Shown: positions 44,474 through 53,934, counted from the first letter of the stretch. The stretch is DNA of 64,000 bases from Paraburkholderia nodosa (GCF_001718195.1 NZ_MCNV01000022.1:62001-126000), one strand, 5' to 3'. The notes: a model not told the origin generated them from the letters alone. Numbers and translations are program-made.

Positions 44474-45871
44474 ATGCGAAACAAACATGCTGCACTCTGG
44501 CTCTGGGTGTGCCTCGTGCCTCTTGCTTTCGACTATAAGGCACCGGACTCCCAGTTCGGCCACAGCGCGCAATGGCTGGCCGTCGTTCCGGCCCTGGCTG
44601 GCGCGCTCATTCTCGCGTTGATCGGCCCGCGCTTCGCGCGTCCGACGCGGCTGCGCTCGTTCGTGACGGGCGCGCTCGTCGCCAGCCTCGTCGGCAGTCT
44701 CATTGCGCAAATGCTGCAGCACAATCCTGTCGGGCAGTACCTGCGCGTGATGCTGCCGTTCCTGCTGTTCGCGCTCGGGTACTGGGCCATGTGCCGCCCG
44801 TGGCACATCATGCGCGTCATGCAGATGCAGCGTGCGCTTTATTACGCGATGGTGATGGGCCTCGTGTTTACCTTCTTCTTCGGCTTGCTGGCAGTCGGCG
44901 GGCCGCTGGCCGACATTCGGTTTCGCATCGTCTCGCCGACCATGCTCGCGCTGCAGGCCATGCTGCTGCACCAGTTCATCGTCGCCCGGCGCTTCAACAT
45001 GACGATGGTACTCGTGTTCCTCGCCACGCTCGTCGTCGAATTGTTGAGCGTCACGCGTAGTTTGCTGATCGCGACCATCCTGCTCGCCATGTTTGCGGCG
45101 TGGCTCGCCTCGCCGTCGCTCAGTCATCTGATCAAATCGTTTTTCCGCACGGGCATCGCGCTTTCGTTCGTTGTCGCGCTGGGCGTGGGAACGGCGTGGC
45201 TCTTCCCGTCCATCACCGAACACTGGACGCAGCGCGTGACGGCCGCGCAGAACGCGGAGTCCGACCGCGATCCGACCACGGTCACGCGTATTGCGGAGAT
45301 GCGCGACCAGTACGACCAGGTCACCGAGTCGGTGGATTCGGTCCTGTTCGGCAAGGGTTATGGACACCTCTACCGCTATTCGCCGATTTACTACCAGTAC
45401 GTGAACCAGACCTTCAGCAAGGACGATTACTTCAACACCAGCGACTGGGTGGCGGGCCACAACTTCTGGGTCTACCAGCTCTACGCCGAAGGTATCGTGT
45501 TCGGAGGCTGCATGCCGCTTGCGGTGATCGTCGCGCTCATCGTCGCGGGCCGCGCGTTCAGACGCTGGCGCCGCATCGCGCCGCGTCACCCGATGCTCAT
45601 GCCGCTCAGCATGGCGCTGCTCGTGCTCGCCGCGCTGCCGGGCGCGTCGATCGGCGGCAATCCGCTCGGCACGCGTTTCTCGGGCCTCGTCTACGGCCTC
45701 GCGCTCGGGCTCATCGTCGCGCTGTATTCGCAGCTTCATTACCGCATTGACCTTCAACGCAAGCGCCAGCGCCTGCATCCGTCCTACGGGCGCGAACCGG
45801 CCTTCCAACCCACGGCGCCCGCGGCGGCGCCGGTGCCGCTCAACACGTATGCGACTCCGGAGCCCCGATGA
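44474..45871 (+). CDS. Wzy-like polysaccharide polymerase / O-antigen ligase-family membrane protein
   Basis: A 465-residue membrane protein with about ten hydrophobic segments. A large periplasmic loop in the second half (about residues 255-330: WTQRVTAAQNAESDRDPTTV, then SVDSVLFGKGYGHLY) is characteristic of Wzy/WaaL-fold proteins. In a locus with Wzx, Wza and Wzc the polymerase role is more likely than ligase. The start (GGGAGA upstream) is MRNKHAALWLWVCLVP. Its TGA overlaps the ATG of the next glycosyltransferase (ATGA). Confidence 0.8.
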   Translation: MRNKHAALWLWVCLVPLAFDYKAPDSQFGHSAQWLAVVPALAGALILALIGPRFARPTRLRSFVTGALVASLVGSLIAQMLQHNPVGQYLRVMLPFLLFALGYWAMCRPWHIMRVMQMQRALYYAMVMGLVFTFFFGLLAVGGPLADIRFRIVSPTMLALQAMLLHQFIVARRFNMTMVLVFLATLVVELLSVTRSLLIATILLAMFAAWLASPSLSHLIKSFFRTGIALSFVVALGVGTAWLFPSITEHWTQRVTAAQNAESDRDPTTVTRIAEMRDQYDQVTESVDSVLFGKGYGHLYRYSPIYYQYVNQTFSKDDYFNTSDWVAGHNFWVYQLYAEGIVFGGCMPLAVIVALIVAGRAFRRWRRIAPRHPMLMPLSMALLVLAALPGASIGGNPLGTRFSGLVYGLALGLIVALYSQLHYRIDLQRKRQRLHPSYGREPAFQPTAPAAAPVPLNTYATPEPR

Positions 45872-47097
45872 AAATCCTGCACCTCGTTTCCACGGTCGAC
45901 CCCCGCTCGGGCGGCCCGATTGAGGGCGTTCGCCAGAGCGGTCTCGCGATGACGGCGCTCGATCACCAGATCGAAGTGGCGTCGCTCGATCCGATCGACG
46001 CGCCCTATGTGCGCGAATTTCCGCTCCCGCTGCACGCGCTGGGGCCGGGCCGCGGGCACTACGGATACTGCCCCGGCTACGTGTCGTGGCTGCGCGCGAA
46101 CGCGACGCGCTTCGACGCGGCGATCGTGCACGGACTCTGGCAATACCACGGCTTCGGCGCGTGGCGCGCGCTGCGCCACGCGCAGGTGCCGTATTACGTG
46201 TACACACACGGCATGCTCGATCCGTGGTTCAAGGCCACCTATCCGGTCAAGCATCTGAAGAAGTGGGCGTACTGGCCATGGGCCGATTTCCGCGTGCTGC
46301 GCGACGCCTGCGCCGTGATCTTCACGACCGACGAAGAACGCCTGCTTGCGCGCGAATCGTTCTGGCTGTACCGCGCCAATGAGCGCGTCGTGCCGTTCGG
46401 CACCAATGCGCCCAGCGAGGACCCGGAAACGTTGCGCGAAGCCTTCCTGCAGGAGTCGCCGCATTTGCGCAACAAGCGCATCGTCCTGTTTCTCGGGCGT
46501 CTGCACCCGAAGAAGGGTTGCGACGTGCTGGTTCACGCGTTTGCCGAACATGCGCGCGAAACGCCGGATGCGCATCTGCTGATCGCGGGGCCCGACAAGG
46601 GTAACTGGCAACCCGCGCTGCAGGCGATCGCGCAGTCGCACGGCATCGCACATCGCATCAGCTGGCCGGGCATGCTGCAGGGCAACCTGAAGTGGGGCGC
46701 GTTTTTTGCTAGCGACGTGTTCGTGCTGCCGTCGCACCAGGAGAACTTCGGCGTTTCCGTGGCGGAGGCGCTGGCGTGCGGACTGCCCGCACTGGTTTCG
46801 GACAAGGTCGGCGTCTGGCGCGAGATCGACGAGGACGGCGCGGGGTTCGTTGCGCCCGACACGGTCGCCGGCACGCAGCGCAACTTTGCCTCATGGCGGG
46901 CGCTCGACGAGCGCGCGCGCGACGCGATGCGCGCTCAGGCCCGGCGCACGTTCGACGCACGCTTCGCGATGGATGGCATGGTGCGCTCGCTGCTGGGCTT
47001 GTTGCAGGAACATCCTTTACACGCTGGCGCGCGATTTCGCCCAGGGCGCCCGATGAGCGCCATGGCGCAGGGCGAGCCCGCGGAACAGGCTGAATAA
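45868..47097 (+). CDS. Family 4 glycosyltransferase
   Basis: A 409-residue GT-B enzyme translationally coupled to the polymerase gene. It opens MKILHLVSTVDPRSGGPIEGVRQ, the usual GT4 N terminus, contains VHGLWQYHGFGAWRAL and YVYTHGMLDPWFK, and has the donor lobe KRIVLFLGRLHPKKGCDVLVHAF, HLLIAGPDKGNW and the E-x7-E region SHQENFGVSVAEALACGLPALVSD. It is expected to add one sugar of the repeat unit. The specific sugar is unknown. Confidence 0.9.
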   Translation: MKILHLVSTVDPRSGGPIEGVRQSGLAMTALDHQIEVASLDPIDAPYVREFPLPLHALGPGRGHYGYCPGYVSWLRANATRFDAAIVHGLWQYHGFGAWRALRHAQVPYYVYTHGMLDPWFKATYPVKHLKKWAYWPWADFRVLRDACAVIFTTDEERLLARESFWLYRANERVVPFGTNAPSEDPETLREAFLQESPHLRNKRIVLFLGRLHPKKGCDVLVHAFAEHARETPDAHLLIAGPDKGNWQPALQAIAQSHGIAHRISWPGMLQGNLKWGAFFASDVFVLPSHQENFGVSVAEALACGLPALVSDKVGVWREIDEDGAGFVAPDTVAGTQRNFASWRALDERARDAMRAQARRTFDARFAMDGMVRSLLGLLQEHPLHAGARFRPGRPMSAMAQGEPAEQAE

Positions 47098-47253
47098 ATT
47101 GAAAAAAGCGGCATCAAATTCAGATAGCGGAAATGGTAGGGATTGGCAGGGGTGACGAAGCAACGCAGCTGAAGCGTCATAACGAGTCGAACGATGAACC
47201 CGCGTTGCACTTTCGTGGCGATGTGCGAATCCTGTGAGTAAGGGGGCAACACT

Positions 47254-48525
47254 ATGTTAAACAGCAGACCTGATTGTTCGGGCGGCGAGACCGTCGACGT
47301 AACCGCGGCGCAGCCTGTGAAGCAGCCCGCGCGCAGTTTGCGCAGATTATCGGCGGGCCGCGCACGGGCGGCCCTGGCGGCGATGGCGACCATGGTGACG
47401 GCTGCGGCCCTGCTGGCGGGCTGCGCGCTCTCGCCTGGCATGCAGGCGCCGTCGAGCGTCACGCAGGCGAAGGCCGCGACCGACGCCGCCCGTTCAGGCG
47501 GAAAGGGTGATCAACCGCCGCCAGGCGCGCTCATCGAGATCAACAACGAACTGGTCGCGAAGGAAGCCGCAGCGAGACCGTCGAATGTCCCGGCAAACGT
47601 CGAGACGCTGTTCGGCACGCCCAAGCCCTACACGCTCGGGCCCGGCGACGTGCTGAGCATCGTCGTGTGGGATCACCCCGAGATGAATCTGCCGACGAAC
47701 GGCGGCGGCGGCGGTGGCAGCGGGCAGCAGGACCAGAGCGCGAGTCAGGTGCAGTCGGGCTATACCGTCGACTCGTCGGGTGCGATCCAGGTGGCGTACG
47801 TGGGTCCGATCCACGTGGCGGGGCTCACCGAGATGCAAGCCCGCGACCTCGTGTCGAAGAAGCTCGCCTACTACCTGAACAAACCCCAGGTGACGCTGCG
47901 CATCGAGTCGTACCGCAGCCGGCGCGTATACGTGGATGGCGAAGTGCGCACGCCCGGTCTCATGGTGCTCAACGACATGACGATGTCGCTGCCCGAGGCG
48001 ATCAACCGCGCGGGCGGCTTCACGGCGAACGGCGACCGCTCGCGGGTTAGCGTCACGCGCGGCGACAAGACGACCATGGTGAACATTCCCGACATGATCA
48101 AGAAGGGCGTGAACCCGGACAAGATCCTGCTGCAGAACGGCGACCTCGTGCGCGTGTATTCGGCGAACGAAAGCCGCGTGTTCGTGCTCGGCGAAGTCGG
48201 ACACCCGGGGCCCTTGCCGTTCGATAACGGCCACCTCTCGCTGAACGACGCGCTAGGCAACGCAGGCGGCGTCAGCCAGGGTTCGGGCGACGCCTCGCAG
48301 GTGTACGTCGTGCGCGGGCAGAAGGAGGGACACCGTCAGGTCTTCCACCTCGACGCGTCGTCGCCGGAAGCCATGGCCACGGCCGACGAGTTCGAGTTGC
48401 AGCCGAACGATGTCGTGTTCGTCGACGCGTCGGCGCTCGTGAAGTGGAGCCGCGTCATCAACCTGATCCTGCCGAGTACGCAGGCGGCCGCAGCGGGCCG
48501 GGCGGTGGGTTACGGCGGATACTAG
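47254..48525 (+). CDS. Wza-type polysaccharide export outer-membrane lipoprotein
   Basis: The outer-membrane channel of a Wzx/Wzy export system. The 423-residue protein has a lipobox LLAGC with Cys57 after a hydrophobic stretch and an unusually long, basic N region (residues 1-40). The poly-export domain starts at about 129 (YTLGPGDVLSIVVWDHPEMNLP), followed by two SLBB-type repeats (RVYVDGEVRTPGLMVL... and RVFVLGEVGHPGPLPF...). A Gly-rich insert (about residues 150-165) interrupts the first domain. A strong AAGGGGGC ribosome site supports the long start. The partner kinase Wzc is encoded 6 kb away in the opposite direction. Confidence 0.92.
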   Translation: MLNSRPDCSGGETVDVTAAQPVKQPARSLRRLSAGRARAALAAMATMVTAAALLAGCALSPGMQAPSSVTQAKAATDAARSGGKGDQPPPGALIEINNELVAKEAAARPSNVPANVETLFGTPKPYTLGPGDVLSIVVWDHPEMNLPTNGGGGGGSGQQDQSASQVQSGYTVDSSGAIQVAYVGPIHVAGLTEMQARDLVSKKLAYYLNKPQVTLRIESYRSRRVYVDGEVRTPGLMVLNDMTMSLPEAINRAGGFTANGDRSRVSVTRGDKTTMVNIPDMIKKGVNPDKILLQNGDLVRVYSANESRVFVLGEVGHPGPLPFDNGHLSLNDALGNAGGVSQGSGDASQVYVVRGQKEGHRQVFHLDASSPEAMATADEFELQPNDVVFVDASALVKWSRVINLILPSTQAAAAGRAVGYGGY

Positions 48526-48553
48526 CCGGCGGGCTTCGTATGAGTATGAGCAT

Positions 48554-48575
48554 GAGCAGGCCTTCGGGCCTGCTC
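48554..48575. terminator. Hairpin between the wza-type gene and wcaF
   Basis: GAGCAGGCC and GGCCTGCTC form a perfect 9-bp stem closed by a TTCG tetraloop, 28 bases after the wza-type stop and 46 bases from the stop of the convergent wcaF gene. The T-run is absent on both sides, so it may act as an mRNA end stabiliser or a weak terminator. Confidence 0.6.
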
Positions 48576-48621
48576 GTGCGTTGAATGAATCTGCTTGAAA
48601 CGAGCCAGCTTCGCGCGGCCC

Positions 48622-49323
48622 TTATGCCTTGGGCGGCTTGCCCTCCTCGAAACGCCAGCGGATAAAGCGGCACGGATTGCCGCCATACACGCCGCCGGCT
48701 TCCAGCGAACGATGCACGACCGAGAGCGGCGTCACGACCGCCGAGCGCCCGATCGTCACGCCCATCTGCACCACGCATTTCGACGAGACCCACGCACCGT
48801 CCTCGATCACGATCGGCGCGACGTGCAGGTCCATGTTCGTGCGCATGTCGTGCGAGCCGGCGCTGAGAAACGCGCCCTGCGAAAGGCAGACGTTCGAGCC
48901 GATGCGGATGGGCGCCTGGTTGTAGATCCAGACGTCCACGCCGATCCAGCAGTTGTCGCCCATTTCCAGATTCCACGGCGCCTTCACGCGCATGGGATGG
49001 ACGAGGCGGCAGCCCTGGCCGACCTTCGCGCCGAACAGGCGCAGCAGGCCTACGCGCAGCGCGGAGAGCGGCAGCAGACGGTTGTCGAGCACGCAGGCCT
49101 CGACCAGGTACCACGCGGCCTGCACGAGCTTGCCCCGGCGCGCGACGAAGTTGCCCTTGCCCGCACGACTCAAATCGATCACGCGGATTTCCGCGGCTCG
49201 CGCGTCGTTTGCGGCTTGTGGCGGCACGACGCCTGCGGGCGGCGCTTCGCCCGCTCCATCCCTACGGCCGGCCGCGCCGCCGTTCCCTTTGCGGGCCCCT
49301 AGACCTTCGACCGCTTCCGTCAT
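48622..49323 (-). CDS. WcaF-type hexapeptide-repeat acetyltransferase
   Basis: A 233-residue left-handed beta-helix acyltransferase. The first 50 residues are a Gly/Ala-rich tail. The family region begins VIDLSRAGKGNFVARRG and continues with hexapeptide repeats (CRLVHPMRVKAPWNLEMGDNCWIGVDVWIYN, then VCLSQGAFLSAGSHDM, and VVQMGVTIGRSAVVTPLSVV). The order and length match WcaF and related colanic acid O-acetyltransferases. AAGGAG precedes the ATG. It likely acetylates a sugar of the repeat unit, alongside the OafA-like enzyme at 42997. Confidence 0.88.
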   Translation of the reverse strand: MTEAVEGLGARKGNGGAAGRRDGAGEAPPAGVVPPQAANDARAAEIRVIDLSRAGKGNFVARRGKLVQAAWYLVEACVLDNRLLPLSALRVGLLRLFGAKVGQGCRLVHPMRVKAPWNLEMGDNCWIGVDVWIYNQAPIRIGSNVCLSQGAFLSAGSHDMRTNMDLHVAPIVIEDGAWVSSKCVVQMGVTIGRSAVVTPLSVVHRSLEAGGVYGGNPCRFIRWRFEEGKPPKA

Positions 49324-49548
49324 GAACGCTCCTTGCCCATCCGGGTCGGTTCCTGTTGGCTTCCTGCGGATTGCGCCTGGCGGCCCGCATAACGGGACGC
49401 ATCAGGCCACGATTTCATTATCGGGCGGCCACCGCATCGCCCCCTACGCGTGGCCGACACGGCAGGGGTTTTGGCGCAGCGGCGCGACGCGCGGTAGGCA
49501 ACATGAAGGCTTGACGCCGCATCGTTCGCGGCGCGCGGGATCAATGCT

Positions 49549-50190
49549 ATGTCCAGTTTTTCTCATCATCGATTTGCGCCTTATGTACTCGCCGCCGCGC
49601 TGCAAGCTGCGTGCGCCGCGTGGCCGTGCGCGGCATTTGCGCAGAACGCCCCGTACGGCGCCGGGGGCTCGCCCGCTACCGTGAGTGACCAGAGTCGCCA
49701 GGGCAGCCAGGGCGACACCCGCACGGGCGCCGTGCAGCGCCAGCAACAAGACGAACAGCGCCTGCTCGGCGGTCCGGGCACTTCCGACAACCCGTACAGC
49801 AGCAATGGCGCTTCGCCAGACGACGCGCGAGACGCGCTCACGAACGAAAAGCACATGCACGTCGTGACGCCTGGCGATTACGCGGCGAGCGCGGTGAGCG
49901 CCAACGGTGGCAGGGGCGACAGAAGCAGCACTTCGAGCGCAGGCGGCAGGGGCGCCGCGAACCACAGCAGGATCGGCGCGAACGGCATGTCGCGCGCCGG
50001 CAATGCGGTGGCGAGGAGCACCGGTGGGGCCGGTGCGGGGGGTCCTGCGGGGAAAGGCCGCTCGACGGCTGGCTATGACTACGGCGCCAGCCAGACCTCG
50101 CCAACTGCGCAGGTCTATGGCAATCCGTATGGCAGCCCGTACGGGTCGCCGGATCAGTCCAACTCCGAACTCTACAAGTCGCCCTGGTAA
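49549..50190 (+). CDS. Exported Gly/Ser-rich protein of unknown function
   Basis: I do not recognise a family. The 213-residue product has a clear signal peptide (hydrophobic YVLAAALQAACAAWPCAAFA, likely cut after AFA). The mature part is polar, rich in Gly, Ser, Asn and Ala, with no predicted fold. It ends with short repeats NPYGSPYGSP and the terminal SNSELYKSPW. The middle has an HMHVVTPGDYA stretch. It lies inside the polysaccharide locus between the divergent wcaF and convergent wcaI-type genes, so it is probably secreted with, or bound to, the polymer or its machinery; this is inference. Confidence 0.75.
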   Translation: MSSFSHHRFAPYVLAAALQAACAAWPCAAFAQNAPYGAGGSPATVSDQSRQGSQGDTRTGAVQRQQQDEQRLLGGPGTSDNPYSSNGASPDDARDALTNEKHMHVVTPGDYAASAVSANGGRGDRSSTSSAGGRGAANHSRIGANGMSRAGNAVARSTGGAGAGGPAGKGRSTAGYDYGASQTSPTAQVYGNPYGSPYGSPDQSNSELYKSPW

Positions 50191-50252
50191 GCCTCCGCCA
50201 GCGGTCCGGGACAGCCCGAGGCCACCATCATCGCGGCCTTGGGCGCAGTCGC

Positions 50253-51617
50253 TCATACATCGGACTGCTCGACCTCCGGCAACGTCGATCCGCCTTTGCC
50301 TGCCTGACGCGCAGGTTGCTGCGCCGATGCAGCGCCACTTGCCGCGGTCTGCGGCTCGACCTGCGTCTGGCCAGCCGGCTCGGCGACTTCACCTGCCAGA
50401 CCGGCAAGCCTCGCCTCGAGCACGTCGAAGATCGCTTGCGGTGACAGCATGCGCTTCGCGTAGCGACGCGCGGCATGGCCAAGCTCGGCGCGGCGCGCGG
50501 GGTCGCCGGCCAGATCGACGATCGCCGCAGCGAGCGCCCCGCTATCTTCGGGCGGCACCACAATCCCGTGGTCCGAGACCACGTCGAAGAGACTCGTGCC
50601 GGGCCGCGCCATGGCGACCACCGCACGGCCGCTCGCGAGCATGCCGGTGAGTTTCGAGGGCATCACGAGGTCGGCAGCGTCGGCGCGCTGCGGCAGCACA
50701 TGGATATCCGCCACGTTCAGCAGTTCGTTGAGCATCGAAGACGGCTGCAGCGGCAGCACATGACAGTTCGGGAGCGGCTCGCAACGCGCCATCAGCTCGC
50801 GCTTGGCCGCGCCGTCGCCGCAGAACACGAAGCTGATGTCGGGCCGCGCGGCGAGCGCCGTTGCGACGTCCGCGAGAATTTCGATGCCCTGCTTCGCCCC
50901 CATGTTCCCCGAGTAGAGGACGACGGTGTTGTCCTGCGGGATACCGAGGCGACGCCGGAACGCGCTCGGATACGGCAGCGGGAAGATCGTCTGGGTGTCG
51001 ACCCAGTTCGGCAGGCACACGGCGCGCGCGGCGTCCACACCCTTGTCGATGGCGCGCTCGACCATGCGCGCGGAAATCGACGAGACGACGTCGAAGCGCC
51101 GCAGCAGCCAGCGTTCGCCGGCAAGGGCCGCGCGCCCGAGACGCGACCCCTGGCCGCCGCGCAGCAGCCCGAGGTCGAATGCCGCATCGACTTCGAAGTC
51201 CTGAATATGCAGCCAGCTGCGCGCGCCGACGGCACGTGCGAGCATGAGGGCGCCGGGCGCGCAGAAGAGCGTCGGCACGATCAGCATGACCGCCTCGGGC
51301 CGCCACGCCGCGAGGCGCGCGAGAAGCGGCAGCGACGAGAGCGCGAAGCTCGCCAGATGCACGATGCGTTTGAAGCCGCCCTGCTGGGTCGGCACCCACA
51401 GCGGCGCTCGCGAGACGCCCACGCCGCGCAACATTTCGCGATGATAACGCCCCGCGCGATAGCCTTCATGCACGCGCCATTGCGGGTAATAAGGCGGCGC
51501 GCAGATCACGCGCACCTCGTGGCCGTGCGCCGCGAGCAGCTCCGCCATTTCGGCTGTGTATTTGCCGACGCCTGTGACTTCGGGCGCGTAATTAAGTCCG
51601 TAGATCAGGATTCTCAT
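50253..51617 (-). CDS. wcaI: WcaI-type glycosyltransferase
   Basis: A 454-residue GT4 enzyme. The N terminus RILIYGLNYAPEVTGVGKYTAEMAELLAAHGHEV and APPYYPQWRVH are the signature of the colanic acid WcaI group, often assigned to fucose transfer. The donor lobe has NTVVLYSGNMGAKQGIEILADVA, FVFCGDGAAKRELM and HVLPQRADAADLVMPSKLTGMLASGRAVVA. The last 60 residues are an Ala/Gln-rich tail without family motifs. A strong terminator just upstream separates it from fcl, so it must have its own promoter in the 51618-51677 region. Confidence 0.9.
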   Translation of the reverse strand: MRILIYGLNYAPEVTGVGKYTAEMAELLAAHGHEVRVICAPPYYPQWRVHEGYRAGRYHREMLRGVGVSRAPLWVPTQQGGFKRIVHLASFALSSLPLLARLAAWRPEAVMLIVPTLFCAPGALMLARAVGARSWLHIQDFEVDAAFDLGLLRGGQGSRLGRAALAGERWLLRRFDVVSSISARMVERAIDKGVDAARAVCLPNWVDTQTIFPLPYPSAFRRRLGIPQDNTVVLYSGNMGAKQGIEILADVATALAARPDISFVFCGDGAAKRELMARCEPLPNCHVLPLQPSSMLNELLNVADIHVLPQRADAADLVMPSKLTGMLASGRAVVAMARPGTSLFDVVSDHGIVVPPEDSGALAAAIVDLAGDPARRAELGHAARRYAKRMLSPQAIFDVLEARLAGLAGEVAEPAGQTQVEPQTAASGAASAQQPARQAGKGGSTLPEVEQSDV

Positions 51618-51677
51618 TGCGTTGCTTCCGTCCCTGAACTGCTGTGTGCCGCTTTTAATCGTCTCGCGCGCCGAGCG

Positions 51678-51719
51678 AAAAAAAGCGGGCGTCGTGCATC
51701 CGGTCCGCGCACGACGCCC
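51678..51719 (-). terminator. Rho-independent terminator at the end of the manC-fcl operon
   Basis: On the - strand GGGCGTCGTGC and GCACGACGCCC form a perfect 11-bp stem with an 11-base loop, followed by GC and seven T residues. It lies 76 bases after the fcl stop and 61 bases before the wcaI start, so it cuts what would otherwise look like one operon. Confidence 0.92.
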
Positions 51720-51795
51720 ACCACCAACCAGACGCCTGTTCCCTTTCGTCCTGTTGAGCCGATTGTTTAAAAGCCATCGGTCCCGTCAGGCCACG

Positions 51796-52755
51796 TCAAG
51801 CCCGCATGCCCGCCTCGTACGCCGGCGCGGCATGGGTTTGCAGAAAATCGTCGTAGGTGCGAGCGAGCCCCTCCTGGAGGCCAATGTGCGCGTGCCAGCC
51901 CAGGTCGCCCAGGCGCGACACGTCGAGCAGCTTGCGCGGCGTGCCGTCGGGCTTGGTCGAATCGAATACCAGTTCGCCTTCGAAGCCCACCACGTCGCAC
52001 ACGCGCTGCGCGAGGTCGCGGATCGACAGGTCCTCGCCGACGCCGACGTTGTACACGCCGTCGCCGGTCTCGTGCTCGAGCACGAAGATCGTCGCATCGG
52101 CGAGATCGTCGACGTGCAGGAACTCGCGGCGCGGCCTGCCCGAACCCCAGACGGTCAGCGTGCGCTGGCCGTTGCCGCGCGCCTCGTGCGCCTTGCGGAT
52201 CAGCGCGGGCAGCACATGGCTGCTGCCGAGGTCGTAGTTGTCATTGGGGCCGTACAGGTTGGTCGGCATGAGCGAGACGAAATGCGTGCCGTACTGGCGG
52301 TTGTACGCTTCGCAGAGCTTCAGGCCCGCGATCTTCGCGATCGCGTAGGCCTCGTTGGTCGGCTCGAGCGGCGAAGTGAGCAGATAGTCTTCGCGGATCG
52401 GCTGCGGGCATTCGCGCGGATAAATGCACGACGAGCCGAAGAACACGAGGCGCTGCACGCCCGCGTTGTACGAGGCCCGGATCACGTTGGTCTCGATCGC
52501 CAGATTGTCCCAGGCGAACTGTGCGGGCTGCGTCGAATTCGCGAGGATGCCGCCCACGCGCGCGGCCGCGAGCAGCACCGCGTCGATGTGCTCGCCTTCG
52601 AAGAAGGCGTCAACCGCGGCCTGATCGGTGAGGTCGAGCTCCGCGTGGGGACGCGTGACGAGGTTATGGTAGCCGTGCGCCTGCAACGCGCGCACGAGTG
52701 CTGAGCCCACCATACCGCGGTGGCCGGCAACGAAGATTCGGGAGTTCTTGTCCAT
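51796..52755 (-). CDS. fcl: GDP-L-fucose synthase
   Basis: Fcl (WcaG) epimerises and reduces GDP-4-keto-6-deoxymannose to GDP-L-fucose with NADPH. The 319-residue SDR protein shows the nucleotide-binding GHRGMVGSALVRAL, FFGSSCIYP with the active-site Ser, the catalytic YAIAK and MPTNLYGPNDNYDL. It is 6 bases downstream of gmd and together they make GDP-fucose from GDP-mannose supplied by manC. Confidence 0.97.
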   Translation of the reverse strand: MDKNSRIFVAGHRGMVGSALVRALQAHGYHNLVTRPHAELDLTDQAAVDAFFEGEHIDAVLLAAARVGGILANSTQPAQFAWDNLAIETNVIRASYNAGVQRLVFFGSSCIYPRECPQPIREDYLLTSPLEPTNEAYAIAKIAGLKLCEAYNRQYGTHFVSLMPTNLYGPNDNYDLGSSHVLPALIRKAHEARGNGQRTLTVWGSGRPRREFLHVDDLADATIFVLEHETGDGVYNVGVGEDLSIRDLAQRVCDVVGFEGELVFDSTKPDGTPRKLLDVSRLGDLGWHAHIGLQEGLARTYDDFLQTHAAPAYEAGMRA

Positions 52756-52761
52756 GGCATC

Positions 52762-53886
52762 TCACTCGTGATGTTCGAGAGCCTTGAAGCCGGCCAGCGT
52801 GACGAGCGCGTCGCGCCGGGCGGCCTGATAGTCGGCTCGCACCATTTCCTTGACGAGCGCCTGGAACGAAGTGGCTGGCTTCCAGCCCAGCTTCTCCTGC
52901 GCCTTGGAGGCGTCGCCAAGCAGCGTCTCGACCTCGGCCGGGCGGAAGTAGCGCGGGTCGACCCGCAGGATCACCTGCCCCGCTTCGAGCCGCATCTCAC
53001 GCGAGTCGACGTGGTCGACAATGCCGACCTCATCGACACCGCTTCCCTCGAAACGCACAGTGATGCCCAGTTCCGCCGCCGCCGCGCGCACGAAGTCGCG
53101 CACGCTGTACTGCACACCCGTTGCGATCACGAAGTCCTCGGGCTGCTCCTGCTGGAGCATGCGCCACTGCATGTCGACGTAATCGCGCGCATGGCCCCAG
53201 TCGCGCATGGCCGAGAGGTTGCCGAGATACAGTTCCTTCTGCAACCCGACGGCGATGCGCGCAATCGCACGCGTGATCTTGCGCGTGACGAAGGTCTCGC
53301 CACGCTGCGGCGACTCGTGGTTGAAGAGAATGCCGTTGCACGCGTAGATGCCATACGCCTCGCGGTAGTTCACCGTGGTCCAGTACGCGAACAGCTTCGC
53401 GACCGCATACGGGCTGCGCGGGTAGAACGGCGTGGTTTCGCGCTGCGGAACTTCCTGCACGAGCCCGTAAAGTTCCGAGGTCGAAGCCTGGTAGAAGCGC
53501 GTTTTCTTCGCGAGGCCGAGAATGCGGATCGCTTCCAGAATGCGCAGCGTGCCGAGACCGTCCGCGTTCGCGGTGTATTCGGGCTCGTCGAACGACACGG
53601 CCACGTGGCTCTGCGCGGCGAGGTTGTAGACTTCGTCGGGCGATATCTCCTGGACCACGCGCAACAGCGCCGTAGTGTCTGTCATTTCGCCGTGATGCAG
53701 GTGGATGCCGGGCTCCGAGTCGTGTGCATCGCGATACAGGTGATCGATGCGGTCCGTGTTGAAGAGCGATGAGCGGCGCTTGATGCCGTGCACCTCATAG
53801 CCTTTGTTCAAAAGCAGTTCTGCCAGATACGAACCGTCCTGACCGGTGATGCCGGTAATCAAAGCAACTTTACGAGCCATTGCCAT
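52762..53886 (-). CDS. gmd: GDP-mannose 4,6-dehydratase
   Basis: Gmd converts GDP-D-mannose to GDP-4-keto-6-deoxymannose. The 374-residue protein has TGITGQDGSYLAELLL (NADP-binding glycine motif), HGIKRRSS, the YQASTSELYG region with catalytic Ser/Glu, YAVAK, and NHESPQRGETFVTRKITRA, all diagnostic. A second ATG two codons later (MARKVAL) is an equally good start. The last 15 residues (QAARRDALVTLAGFKALEH) lie beyond the conserved core. It follows wzc after 83 bases that contain a hairpin. Confidence 0.97.
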   Translation of the reverse strand: MAMARKVALITGITGQDGSYLAELLLNKGYEVHGIKRRSSLFNTDRIDHLYRDAHDSEPGIHLHHGEMTDTTALLRVVQEISPDEVYNLAAQSHVAVSFDEPEYTANADGLGTLRILEAIRILGLAKKTRFYQASTSELYGLVQEVPQRETTPFYPRSPYAVAKLFAYWTTVNYREAYGIYACNGILFNHESPQRGETFVTRKITRAIARIAVGLQKELYLGNLSAMRDWGHARDYVDMQWRMLQQEQPEDFVIATGVQYSVRDFVRAAAAELGITVRFEGSGVDEVGIVDHVDSREMRLEAGQVILRVDPRYFRPAEVETLLGDASKAQEKLGWKPATSFQALVKEMVRADYQAARRDALVTLAGFKALEHHE

Positions 53887-53934
53887 CGTTCTCTCCTCGC
53901 GTGCGCGAAATGGGATTCGGTGGTTTTCATCATC

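Noticed and set aside
47098..47253. Sigma-54 promoter ahead of the wza-type gene
   Set aside because: TGGCAG and TTGCA words occur, but no GG-N10-GC arrangement could be found in this gap or in the other intergenic regions checked in the locus.
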